Made by a program: the position numbers and the translations under genes. A model generated the notes under the pieces. The model had not been told where the DNA came from and ran no database searches. It saw nothing but the letters and a program-made list of their open reading frames with translations. A DNA stretch of 64,000 nt, from assembly GCA_027924585.1 (NCBI GenBank), contig BSBM01000186.1:5208001-5272000 (forward strand), in the 5' to 3' direction. How positions within the stretch are numbered: the first letter of the stretch is position 1; the number at the start of each line of letters is the position of its first letter. The stretch is from Larix kaempferi (Eukaryota; Streptophyta; Pinopsida; Pinales; Pinaceae). Below are positions 21,247 to 32,573 of the stretch, one piece after another.

Positions 21247-22092
21247 GAAGATTGTCAACCTTCAAAAGAGGTTAAACTACCAGAAGTCATAGAGATAGTC
21301 AAACTTGCCCCCACTTTTAGTCTCAGAGCTGAACTGTCAAAGGTAAAGATCTCCATCCCTCTTAATGAGCTACTGAAAAATAATGAGTACAGGGAAGATA
21401 TAACAAAGATGGTTAAAGGGAAAAATGAATGCCAACATGATATTCTGGAGCTATCTGATGATGCTCCTACCATAATCTTTGGATCTAAGTTGGAAGAACT
21501 AGGTGATGGAGAAGTCCCTCCTTTCTACTTAAGCCTAAATGTCCATGATCAAGTCTTGCACAATGCCTTAATAGACTCTCGCGCATCTCATAACCTGATG
21601 CCAAAATCTGTGTTGAAAGAGCTAGGATTAGAACTGACTAGGCCATACCAAGACCTTTTCTCCTTTGATTCTAGAAAAGTACCATGTTTGGGACTGATTA
21701 AGAACATGTTAGTGACTCTAACCCAACTCCCTGCTAAAAGTGTCATGATGGATGTGGTGGTGGTTGATGTGCCTACGAAGTTTGGGATGCTTTTGTCCAG
21801 ATCCTGGGTTTCAAAGTTGAAAGGAACTATGCAGATGGATTTATCTTAAGCCACAATTCCTGTTTTTGGAGCCAATATGAGATTATATAGGGAAAACAGG
21901 ATGGAATATGTTGTCAGCAGCAAAAGCAAGCCTGAAAATCACCCTATATATGCAGTTGATACAGACATGGGTTGTTCCATTTTTTTAATTGATGGGCCTC
22001 GTTGTGATCCTAACCCTCCCCCATATAGGGAAGTTGATGAAGATAAGGAATTTGCAGCCAAGTATGAAGCTTCTGAGCGAGAAAAAAATGAA
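21247..22092 (+). pseudogene. Aspartic protease region of Tat-1
   Basis: It continues the gag frame. Landmarks are VPPFYLSLNVHDQ, then LIDSRASHNLMPKSVLKELGL, then KFGMLLSRSWVSKLKG. Tat-2 has DSGASHNLMP at the same place, so the catalytic triad DSG has become DSR here, which should inactivate the enzyme. A stop follows at 21847. The downstream part (ATIPVFGANMRLYRENR) also matches Tat-2, so the stop is secondary. Confidence 0.75.
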
Positions 22093-22500
22093 GAAGGCTG
22101 GTGGAAAATGTATTTTGATGGTTCTGTGAGCAAAAATGGTGCTGGAGCGGGGTTTGGATCATTCCTCCCAACAGGGAGTCTAGGGCACTTTCATATAAGC
22201 TGAAATTTGAATGTACTAATAATGTTGACGAATACGAAGCATTGTTGTTGGGATTGTGGGCTCTAAAAAATTTGGGAGCTAAGAAGATAGAAGTGTTTGG
22301 GGACTTTGAGTTAGTAGTGAACCAGGTAAATGATAGTTACCAAGCCAAACACCCAAGAATGAGAGCATATAGAAATGAAGTTTGGGATTTATTTAGCAAC
22401 TTTTTCACGGAACATAAGATTAGAGTGATCCCCAGGCATGAAAATGAGGTAGCAGATTCCTTAGCAACTACTACTGCAGGTTTAAGACCCCAATCTTCTC
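22093..22500 (+). pseudogene. Second (archaeal-type) RNase H of Tat-1, upstream of RT
   Basis: KMYFDGSVSKNGAGAG (Asp at 22117-22119) is followed, after a frameshift in a GGGG run near 22150, by NNVDEYEALLLGL, VFGDFELVVNQV and RHENEVADSLA. These are the D, E, D, D catalytic positions of the extra RNase H found in Tat/Ogre elements. It lies between protease and RT. In the Tat/Ogre elements I know from the literature this domain lies after the RT-RNase H, so the position is notable. Tat-2 has the same order. Confidence 0.75.
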
Positions 22501-22567
22501 CCAAACCAAGTATGAGGTTGAAATAATAAATAGGCCTTCTATTCTTGATAATTCTAAGTATTGGCAG

Positions 22568-24264
22568 GTGTTTGAGGACGACTTACAGCTCAGGATATTT
22601 TTAGAACTTTCTGATGAGTTTGCAAATGTGCATATTGACAATGAAAATGAGAACCTCGAAAACCTTGTAGAGGGAGAGAATGCTGAAGAAGAAGCTGAAA
22701 ACCAAGGGTGGAAAAACAAGATGGGTGGTAAGGATATTATCCAATTGAAGAATAATTACATCCCTAAAGGTTTGATACCCCTAGAAAAGCTATTTGATCA
22801 TGATGATGCAGCTAAAAACCCAAAATTTGAACCTGCCCGCGAATCAGTAGAAGATCAAAACTTGGGTATAGAGAAAGACCCACAGATGGTAAAATTGTGT
22901 AAAAGGTTACATGTTGACAAAAAAGGACGCTATGTAGAATTGATGAAAAGACACACTAATGCTTTTGCCTGGACCTATGAATACTTAAAAGAGTATGATA
23001 CCTCAATCATATAGCATGCCATTCCACTCAATCCAGGTGAGAAACCTTTTAAGCAAAAATTAAGGAGGATCAATCCTAAGTTAACAGATATCATAGAGAA
23101 AGAGGTCAAAAAAATTTTCAATGCAAAGATAATTGTTACCTTAAGGTTATCACAATGGATAGCAAATCTGGTCCTTGTTAGGAAGAAAAGTGGAGAAATC
23201 AAAATCTGTACTGATTTTAGGAACCTCAACAGAGTGTCAATGAAAGACAATTACCCTCTACCTAAAATGGAGCATATCTTACAATAGGTGGTGGGGGCCG
23301 AAAGAATTTCCACCATGGATGGTTTCTTAGGGTATAATCAGATTAAAGTACACCCAGAAGACCAGGAAAAAACTGCTTTTACCACTCCTTGGGGAACTTT
23401 CATGTATACTAAGATGCCATTTGGTCTAATGAACGCCGGAGCCACTTTCCAAAGAGCTATGGATATTGCATTTTCTAAAGAAAAGGATAAATTTGTGGTG
23501 GTATATATGGACGATATAATAGTTTTTTCAAAATCAGATGAAGAACATCTCAAACATCTAGAGAGAGTTTTCATAAAATGTAGGAAATATGGCATTTCCT
23601 TGAATCCCAAAAAATCCTTTTTCACCCTGGATGAGGTTAAGATTTTAGGGCATATTATCACCAAAGATGGGATAAAAATCAATCCTGAGAGGGTCAGTGC
23701 TATTCAGAAAGTATGAGAGCCGAGAAGCAAAAAGGAAATACAATCTTTCATTGGCCAAGTGGGTTTTTTAAGGAGATTGATACCAAGTTTTGCTGAAATA
23801 ATGAGAAATATTATAAATATGTTAAGAAAGGAGAATCAAATAAAGTGGACTGAGGAAGCCAGAGATTCCTTCAAAGGAATCAAGACAGCCATCACTGAAG
23901 CTCCGGTGTTAGCCATCCCAAACTTTACTAAGGATTTCCTAATTTTTTCATATGCTTCTGAACATACAATAGCTGGAGTGCTATTGCAAAAAAATGACCA
24001 TAATGCTGAACAACCTATTTCTTTTTTCAGCAGAGTGATGAGAGAAGGGGAACTGAAATATGATATCATGGAGAAACAGGCTTATGCTCTCATAAAATAT
24101 TTGAAAGATTTCAGGTTCTATATTATACACTCGCACATCATTGCTTATGTCCCAAATAGTGCTGTGAAAAGAATTTTGACCCAGTCTGATCCTGAAGGCA
24201 GAAGGGCCAAATGGATTGCAATATTACTGGAAGGTCAAGGGTTAGCAAAGTTAATGACTGAATA
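22568..24264 (+). pseudogene. Reverse transcriptase plus degenerate RNase H of Tat-1
   Basis: Frame 2. RT landmarks are KPFKQKLRRINP, NLVLVRKKSGEIK, TDFRNLNR, NYPLPKME, FTTPWGTFMYTKMPFGL, AGATFQRAM and YMDD at 23504-23515. In-frame stops lie at 23012, 23285 and 23714. The first two stand where Tat-2 has Gln. The following Ty3-type RNase H reads FLIFSYASEHTIAGVLLQ; the usual catalytic Asp (TDAS) is Tyr (23951-23953), as expected if this domain only serves as a tether. Tat-2 has lost the same residue. Confidence 0.85.
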
Positions 24265-24331
24265 AAATTGTGACTCTTTGTAGCTAAATTTTTTGGAAGA
24301 CCATCCAAACCAGTCGAATACAAACATATAG

Positions 24332-25606
24332 GTGAAGCCTGAATTCTTTGAGTTCCCTTTGTATACTGACATTATTTTTGTAGTGCAGAATTTACAAGCA
24401 CCTACCAGGTTAAGTAAAAGCAGGGCCAGGTTTGTAAAACTAAAAGCTACCAAGTACTATATCATGAACCAATACCTATATTGGAAAGACCCTGGAGGGG
24501 TGCTACTAAATTGTTTGATTGAAGAAGAGGCTAAACACACAAAAGAAGAATTCCACAAAGGGGACTACGGAGGACACCATTCCTGGAAGGTGACAGTAAA
24601 CAAAATCCTAAGGGCAGGGTTTTACTGGCCCACAATGTTTACCAATGTTTACAAAGAGACTATGGTTTGTCACCAATGTCAGATTTTTTATGGAAAAAGA
24701 AAGGTTGTTTCCCTCCCTCTACATCCTATCATAGTGGAAGCACCTTTTAAACAGTGGGGTTTAGATTTCATTGGAAAAATAAACCCAAACTCCTTTGAAC
24801 AGCAAAGATGGATCCTGACAGCTACTGATTATTTTACCAAATGGATAGAAGCCATACCTACCAAAAGAGCGACTGAAGGAGTAATCATGGATTTTTTGGA
24901 AGATAACATCCTGTCTAGATTCGGATGCCCCAAAAGGATTTTGATTGATAATGCTCCAGCTTTTTGTTCCAAAAAGATGATTAATTTCTGCCATAAGTAC
25001 CATATCAGCCTAAATCATTTCACAGCATATTACCCTCAAGGAAATGGACTAGCAGAGTCTTCAAATAAGAGCCTGGTAAGGATCATCAAAAAGTTGTTAG
25101 AATATAACAAGAGGTCTTGGCATACAAAGTTAAAGTGCGCTCTATGGGCCGACATAATTAGTGTGAAAAGAGCAATTGGAATGTCACCATTTCAGTTGGT
25201 GTTTGGAGCAGAAGTGATTTTTCCAGCATCCCTAGGTTTGTCTGTCATGAGGTTATTACAGGGAATAGAAGAAGAACCAAATCACATGCAAAGAAGAATA
25301 AATAAGATAGTTGAGCTAAATGAGCTAACAAGTAAGGCATATGGCAAAGTAGAAAGCCATCAAGAAAAGATGAAGGAGGCTTTCGACAAAAAATCCAAGG
25401 AAGATTATTTTCAGGTTAATGACCTAGTTCTGAAGTGGAACACCCCTAAAGAAGAAAAACATGGAAAGTTTGACCATATGTGGATGGGACCATATATTAT
25501 TGCAGCAATCCGAGGAATAAATTCTTTTGTCTTGCAACATCAAGACGGATCTGCCTGGTCAGGAGGTCCAGTCAATGAGAGATTCTTAAAACATTACCTA
25601 TCCTAA
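24332..25606 (+). pseudogene. Integrase of Tat-1 (uninterrupted frame)
   Basis: 424 codons are open in the same frame as RT. Zinc-binding part: GGHHSWK and CHQC (residues about 81-116). Catalytic core: D145 (GLDFIGK), D206 (LIDNAPAF) and E242 (GLAESSNKS), with 35 residues between the second Asp and the Glu. The C-terminal part has LVLKWNTPKEEKHGKFDHMW and VNERFLKHYLS. No chromodomain. The domain itself looks intact, but it depends on a polyprotein broken upstream. Confidence 0.85.
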
Positions 25607-25922
25607 GGGATGTAGGTATTTCATGTACCATAGCCTATGTATATATTTTTCATTTGTTTTACAGTTGTTTTGAAATTTTTGACGACAAACTTGAAAGACT
25701 TGAAACCCTAAAGAAAAGAGGATAAGGTTTAGAAGGCTAGCCATGGTTCCTTTTTCTTTTCATGTGTGGGTAGCCTAGATATGCGACAGATACAGTTGCA
25801 GTTCTAAGAAATCAGAAGAAGTTGTTGACTTCGAAGTTTGAACCACCCAATGGACTAGGCACTTAGTCTATGGAGTTCTTTGCTACCTCACAGGGAGGAT
25901 AACATCCCCAGCTAGAGCCAGT
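25607..25922 (+). other. Post-pol spacer and polypurine-like motif before the inferred 3' LTR of Tat-1
   Basis: At 25893-25922 a motif GGGAGG...CATCCC..AGCTAGAGCCAG directly precedes TGTTGG. Tat-2 has the same motif (GGGAGG...CATCCCGCAGCTGGAGCCAGA) directly before its demonstrable 3' LTR. This conserved plus-strand priming-like site is the main reason to start the Tat-1 LTR at 25923. Confidence 0.55.
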
Positions 25923-28900
25923 TGTTGGCACCTATAAATTTTTTGTACAACGCCAAAGGGAAGGACTGACTCCACTGGTGAATTCCTTGAAGAGATGGTT
26001 AAACCCCCCTCCAAAGTCATGTCCAGGTTTCTAAGGCCAAGAAGTAGCTCAGTTGGGAAGGAGATAATGAGAAAAATAAAGGGTTTGGGCACTTTAGGCA
26101 TAAGAAGCTAGCCCAAATAATAAAAAATGGGTAAAAAAGCCAATAATCTATAGTCCGAAAGAAAATAAAGTGAAAGTTAAAGCTCGGACAAGTCCCAGCC
26201 GTTGATCGGGTGCATGAAAGAGATCCACGGCCCCCAATCACCCTCACATCGTGAAGTTGCATGGAGAAGAGCATAGGAAGGTGGTCAAGAGAAAAACCGC
26301 TAGGACAGATGGCAGCCAAAGGAGCCCTCACATGAGCATTTCGGCGGTAAGTGAAAACCGCCAGAAGGATTGCGATACCATCGCAGCGGGAAAGCAAGGT
26401 AGAAGATCAACGATGCAAGCTACATGGTCAGAGATCTAATGGCACGAAGGACAAGTTGTCACATCAACACGGAGGTCAGGGTAGATCAATGGCTCGTGAC
26501 AAAAGAAATCAGATCTACGGCTGGTGGATATAAGAGATGCAAGGTTGATAACATAGTGGGCTCCACTGGCGAGAGTGCTAAAAACTAGACACTTGGATAA
26601 CTCCCTGCTGTAGATGTGTTAAAGGACAAGATCAACACTCCTTGGTGATCGTCGTAAGGTGAAATAGCAACCTAGATAAGCGAAGAAGGTGGTTGCGAGG
26701 GTGCATATCCTTATAAGATGATTATATATGATGGGTGGCTAAGGTTTAAAGCCAATAGAGGATCCTACGGCAGAGATGAAAAGATGTCAAATCATAAAAA
26801 GTTAAATAAGAGATCGGATCAACAGACCAGAAACAATGCCCAGCAGATCGACGGACGGGAAAGAAGGACAGCTGGCGAAGGTGAGCAGAAGTTATGCGAA
26901 AACGTTATATATATATAACGCAGAATGTGTAAAATATAAATTTATTTCTTGGACTTGTCGGAGTTGGAAGCTTCTGGAAGCACAGAAGGTGAAAAGGATG
27001 ATAGGAAGAAGGTCGCTCTTACGTTTCCCGTGACAGGTAGGGTTCCAAAACCCCTTTGTTTGCAACGTGTAGTCTATTTTATGGTCATAGAATGGTAGAC
27101 GAGCAAGTTTCTACTAATTCTAAGGTCAGAAGAACCCTAGAAGACAGAGATTGTGATGTGTTTGACCCAGACCTTCGACTCCCTATGCCAGAAGTTAAAA
27201 GAAGGCTGAAAGCTCTGCTTGAAGAAGGGATAGATGTCCATAGGATCCATGAGTCCTTTTTCATCTTCTTTTGCCTGGAATAGATAATTCCTTCCCCTGA
27301 GTTCGTGTCATGTTGTTCCTTGAATTACTCAGAACCCCAACGAGTAATAATGAATTCCAATAGGTCTAAAATCGTTTATAGTGTTGACGTTGCCGTCATC
27401 CAAGGTACCCTTTTTGTGCCTGAGTCACTAGCTCTAATTCCTGAAAGTTTCTCTAAAGAAACGGTCGTTATTTTGTATAGGAAGATTTCTCCTGAAATCT
27501 GTAAATCTTTCCTTGTCACTTGTTTAAAGCCTGATGTAGAGATTACAGATACCCCTTACCCGCTGGACGTCAACCTTTTTAACGACCGCACCCATTTGGT
27601 TTTTTCTTTGTTAACACAATTTTTAGGTTTAGACTCAAACTTATGGATAACAGAAGTACAACTAAGCCTATTATTCAGGATTAGTGTTAGTTCCTCAGAG
27701 GCGGGAAGTGAGTCAGTACCATCACTCAAGTTTGAGGAATTTTGGGCAGAAAAAATCCATGCACAGTTGAGTTGTTTTGAAAATACCATATTTTTTCGGT
27801 TTCAGGCATATTTGACTAAGATGATTCTGCATAGCAGTGCAGATGAGTTACATTTCTCTCAGATACTCTTTACAGGGAATTTAGAGGATAATGTTTTCAA
27901 TTACATGAACTACATTCTATCTGCTATGTACAAAGTTATGTGTGAAGAGGAACTACCCAGAGTGCTACCCTAAATGCAAACTCTGATGCAGTTGAAAGAC
28001 AAACTAGCTGTTGGCGACTGGTTCTTGCTGAAAGATGCCACAGTGATAAGGGTATATGGTTTTGTACATGAACCGTACTTTTTGCTAGAATTTTTAACTT
28101 TGAGGGTTTTTTCCCTTGAGTTCATTCGGCATAGGCTAATTGCAGAAGAGGAATAGTTTGGGCAATATAAGAAAGGTTCTAATATCAAGCTCCCTTGGCA
28201 AGTCGGCCCTTTTATTGTAAAGTTTAAAGAAGTTGTTAGCGAAGTGGAGAAATTGTTGAGAAATATGGGGTTTAGAAAAGATGTAGCAATTGCATATGAT
28301 CCTCTACATATCATAGCCAAAAGAAAGAAGAAAAATGATTTGAAAGCATTTGAACACCAAGAAGTTGAAGGATTGTTGAAGGGACGGAATTTATTGCAAA
28401 ATGCGCCCAAAGAGTAAGATGACCTAGACTTACAAGTCCAAGCTTTGATCGTGACTGATGATCCTATGGAGACAGACAAGCTACTTAACACTCTGGAGGT
28501 AGGTAGGAAAGAGAATTACAAGAAGTCATTGAAACAGAAGAAGAAGAAGAAAGTGAAAAGAAAAGACTAAAATTTGAAACACCAAATGAGTTAGTTGTCC
28601 TAATAAGTGATACAGACGAACAGAAGAGGGGTTATCAACCCCAGTTATCCAAGTCCAAGAATATAAATTCCAATGTGCAGTAAGAGGGAGTGAGGATAGT
28701 AAATTTCCATCCCAAGAAGATATGTTTAAGTATCATGGGAAAAATAAGTGGGCATCTGCACAAACTTTTTGAACTAATGCCCACTGTAAGGAGTTTGTCA
28801 AAAACATAGACATATTTGATGACGAACAGGGATATCAAGACACACACTTTCAATCTAACGATATTCGATAAAGAAAAAATGACAGAAGCAAGAATAAACT

Positions 28901-31409
28901 GGAAGAAGATACCTTTGCCAGACAGGATTCAATTTCACAAGAAAATTGGAGAAGGTCTATATGATGACTTAGTGGAAGCGGCCTTGAATATCTCTAATTT
29001 GTAAGTTACTGTAAATCAAATGGAGGCCCAGTTAAAACATAAAAGGTCAGAGAATAAAGCACTTCAGAAGCATGTCAAAAAGCTGCAGTTTGATTTAATT
29101 GAGCAGGATGGCGAAGGAAAAGTAAGCAAGAAGCTGTTGATAGAGAAAGATAATTTGATCCAGAACCTGTAGAAGAGAATGAAAATTCTCAACACCCAAT
29201 TGATACAAGCTCCCGAAGAGACAAAGTTAATATAAGAAAAAGAAGATTTAAGTAGGGAGATCAACAATAATAAAGATGAATTGCTAAAGTTTGTAGAGAA
29301 AGAAGGATGCTAGGAGAAAGAGAAGATGAGTTTGAAGAGTTGAATTAAAGAATTGAAGAGTAGTTTGTCAAATATATGTTCACAGCAGGCAAGCGAAGGC
29401 CCGAATAAGGAGAAGGATGGTATTGACAGCATTGTATAGGCCATGTCCCAGATCAAACTAAAGGAGGTTGAAATACGAGAACTAAAGGAGGAGAATCAAA
29501 GATTGAAGGAAGAAAATGATGAAAGGGAAAAAGGGATAAATGCCCTACAGGAAAAATATAAGGAATTGGTAGTGATTAACAACAGGTTTTCTCAGCAGAT
29601 TACAAGGAGAGCAGCTATGTAGGGGTGCAAGCATTTGATTTGGGATTTAATTATCCAGGAAGTTGAGAGGTTTAGACCTTATCTAGATCTCATGAGGAGA
29701 AAGGAGAAGATAGTCACTGATGTCTTTAAGAGTTGTACTGCCATCAAGGAAAAGCTGCATAGAAGGCCAAAGGATACTGCGTATAATGCTATAAAATTTT
29801 TAAATAGTTTGACAGATAAGGATGTCATAGATTTGAGCATCAAGGATAGGGTCACAACCATTGCGGAAACAAAAGAAATCCTATGGAAGTATGAGTTAGG
29901 CGAAGCTGTAGAGGCCAAAGAAAATGAAATGAATGAACAGTTAACAGTGTTCAAAGGACAGTTTGGAGGACTAGTAGAAAAAGGATTTCCTGCATTTTGG
30001 GATGAAAAGCAAAAATTTATTCCCCAAAGTGAACATAAAAATTTGATGATTAGCAGATGGATGGATCATTCCAAGTTCAAACATATGGGCCTGCCACTTT
30101 TAGGGAGAATCCTGATGGACAAGATGGATGAAGAGTTCGAGATGTTGTACAGATTGATCTCTATTGGTGAAGGACTTCCACCCATGTCTTCTGTCGATCA
30201 ACTTGACATAAGGGTCCTGGAGAAAGAGATGACAAGTTATGACATCTCGGCATCTGAACTTTGGGTACCTAAAGAGAAATACGAAAAGATGAAATATACC
30301 TATCACGCTCCACTGGCAACTGCTACCTCTTAAAACTTGGATCTGTGCATTTTTTTAATATCATTCTATTTTTGATATGAAAGTTTGTAATATATTTAGG
30401 ATTTTGATTTTCCAGGACGTGTCAATGGGTTGGCCGTTATGTAATGAAGTTTCTCCATTAGACAGATACTTTAAATATCTTGTATTGTTTAATGGCATGC
30501 CGGCAAATGAAAGAAAGCAGTTAGGCTTATCTTGTTATATTTTCTGTTTCATGATGGTGACATCTGAACTATCATAAGGTGTCCCTATATTGTAACTAAA
30601 TTCTGTTTCAAATGGGCCGAGTATGAGATTGTAGGCCACTATAAGTTCCATTTATTTTCAAATGGAAAGGGTTGAGAACTTTTTGGAGCTTCACATATTT
30701 TGTCCACTGTTGTTATTCTGAGATATATTTTTGAATAAAGTTGTCAGAAGCTTACATGTGTTTTTTAGAGATTCTTGTGTAATCGGTCTAGTAGTCTGTT
30801 TCTTCTTTATCCTATGTGATATGTGTTTCTTTCCTTTGTTAATCCATATTGTTAATATTCCTTCGTACTTGGTTCAGTGTAGTATCTGAATGAGATTCAT
30901 AGAAATTATGCCTTGTTCATTTCTTACCAAGTATTTCACAAAATATTTATGCTAAAGTTGGTATAGGATTCATCTGTGTATGCCTTATATCAGTGGATTG
31001 TTCATCTTTCTTCTGTTTCACCAATTAAATCACTTTGACTACTAGCTGGTTGCTACCTTGCCTCTGTGTGGATGTATCTGCTAAGCATTTGATAATAATG
31101 TTTATGTTATACTTGAATTGACTCCATTTCCCAATATAGATCCCCGTTGTTCTCCAACCAATGGTTTACATGAGTATATTTTGTCCTACAGAAAGCTAAC
31201 CTTCTGTGTATGTTTTAATAGAACATCTTAAAGAATGAATGCTGGTGTTCCTTTTTCATGGTTGACACCCTTGATTATTTCCAGTTTTCATTAGTTTATT
31301 GAGAGAGCCATCTCAGACTATGTTGGGTCAGTAACATCACTCCAAAGATTGGTTAGTGGTTACCCTGAATTACTCTTCTTACAACTTGGGGTCAATTTGG
31401 GTGTCAACA
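25923..31409 (+). repeat. Inferred full 3' LTR of Tat-1 (about 5.5 kb, ORF-bearing)
   Basis: Starts TGTTGGCACC and ends GGTGTCAACA, giving perfect 5-bp terminal inverted repeats TGTTG/CAACA. The start follows a motif shared with the proven LTR boundary of Tat-2. Only its last 664 bp have a partner in the window, because the 5' LTR is truncated. The 5' boundary is therefore inference, although three signs agree: termini, motif and the parallel with Tat-2. Confidence 0.55.
27056..30333 (+). pseudogene. Large accessory ORF inside the Tat-1 LTR (function unknown)
   Basis: Frame 2 from about 27056 to 28570 with few stops (27281, 27971, 28154, 28417), then frame 1 to 30333. Region 1 (27305-28150) is globular-looking with no motif I recognise (DVAVIQGTLFVPESL, FFRFQAYLTKMILHSS, LTLRVFSLEFIRHRL). 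Region 2 (28200-28570) is Lys/Glu-rich. Region 3 (about 29000-29620) has coiled-coil heptads (LKEVEIRELKEENQRLKEEN). Region 4 (29635-30333) is an uninterrupted 232-codon C-terminal part. It lies in sense, downstream of pol and inside the inferred LTR. The layout parallels the LTR ORF of Tat-2, though direct sequence similarity is not obvious by eye. Confidence 0.6.
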
Positions 31410-31590
31410 CCTGGATTTATTTAATGTCATATTAATTATTCCAAGTCTCATACCATAAATCTGTGAGCCTCTCAATCAGTTTTGGAACATGAATTCAAAC
31501 TAGTTGTGCAATCCTAGTAGGAAATTTTTCTTATATCTTTGTGATAATTTCTCAGAACATTCTCAAACTTGCTGGAGTGAAACCTAACTG
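31410..31590. other. Short anonymous spacer between Tat-1 and the copia element
   Basis: 181 bp without coding signal. It carries the left TATAT target duplication of the copia element at its edge (31591-31595). Confidence 0.7.
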
Positions 31591-31595
31591 TATAT

Positions 31596-32298
31596 TGTTA
31601 GAACATTTTTCCACCTATGTACATTAATCATTTATTAATGATGATTAATTAGCCCAAGTGATTAATGATTACATCCCTAAGTTGATTAGCTACTAAATGG
31701 TCAATTATCATGAACTAGATAGCAAATGTGAACAAGTGCTGAGTCAAACCAGCTATGTGGAGCGCTCCCCAGGGCAATTAATGCACTCAGCATGCCTAGA
31801 GCGCCCTCCTCAGGTCATTTAATGCACTCAGCATGCTTCTCTTCTACCTAGGGCGCATTTGCTCTCTTTGTGGACAATCTTGCCTTGTTTTGTCACATTT
31901 TTGACCATTTTTAGACTCCAAACCTCTATCCAACCAGTTTCTTCACATGTGTGAGGTCACATGGGCCTGTCCAGTCATTCCCAGCATTCACACTGCAGAT
32001 TCGAACCAGTTTGGGATGGTTTGGGATATTTTGGTCAACCTAGGGGGGTTTGAGCTTTTTCTAAGCTAGATCAGTGTGAACACTCCAGATGAATTCGAAT
32101 TCTTCCAGATTTGTATATATGGGTGTTCTTAACCTTTGTTAAGGTTGGACAGTTAATAATATTGACATTATTCACCAATTCATGAGTATTGTTCTTCATT
32201 CATTTAAATTTTTTATGCTAATTCTTGCAAATGTTGTGCAATCTTTCACCAGTGAGGAATCCACAGTAGCTAGATTCAACTGTGCTTGAGATTTTACA
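31596..32298 (+). repeat. 5' LTR of the copia element
   Basis: Starts TGTTAGAACATTTTT and ends GATTTTACA. It differs from the 3' LTR at about 32092 (A versus G) and about 32166 (C versus A). TGTATATATGGG near 32111 is a plausible TATA region. Confidence 0.95.
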
Positions 32299-32310
32299 TG
32301 GTATCAGAGC
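32299..32310 (+). other. Primer binding site (tRNA-iMet) of the copia element
   Basis: TGGTATCAGAGC abuts the LTR with no spacer. It is an exact complement of the initiator tRNA-Met 3' end. Confidence 0.9.
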
Positions 32311-32573
32311 TCTTGGAGCTAGAATTCGAACCAGCAGACTGTTGTAGTGGATTGCCAGAAACAGTGGAGAAACCACATAATTCCTGAGGCCATTGCCTTG
32401 AGCTTACTGGAGAAATCTAGTGGCTCCTCTCAGGTGTGATGCTCTCCCGAATGCACCCACTATCCATACAGGGTTCGAATCTGTGAGTGTAGATCCCTCC
32501 AGAGTGATTTGAGAGTTGTTTGCAGGTATTGGAGTTCAGCATTGTCAGCAAGTGCGAATTGCAGCAGAAGAGA

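Larger units (their letters stand above)
18810..31409 (+). mobile_element. Tat-like Ty3/gypsy retrotransposon 'Tat-1' (5' LTR truncated)
   Basis: Order on the + strand: truncated LTR (18810-19474), tRNA-Asp primer site, gag, protease, second RNase H, RT, degenerate RNase H, integrase, polypurine-like motif, and a 3' LTR inferred at 25923-31409 that contains a large extra ORF. The 665-bp 5' segment matches only the last 664 bp of the 3' LTR (30746-31409), about 95% by eye. The internal region carries many stops and two frameshifts. The copia element lies 187 bp downstream. No target duplication can be tested because the 5' LTR start is gone. Confidence 0.8.

Noticed and set aside
30746-31409. 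Taking 30746 as the start of a short 3' LTR of Tat-1
   Set aside because: The shared segment has no TG terminus and no polypurine tract before it. TGTTG at 25923 pairs with the CAACA end and follows the boundary motif shared with Tat-2.
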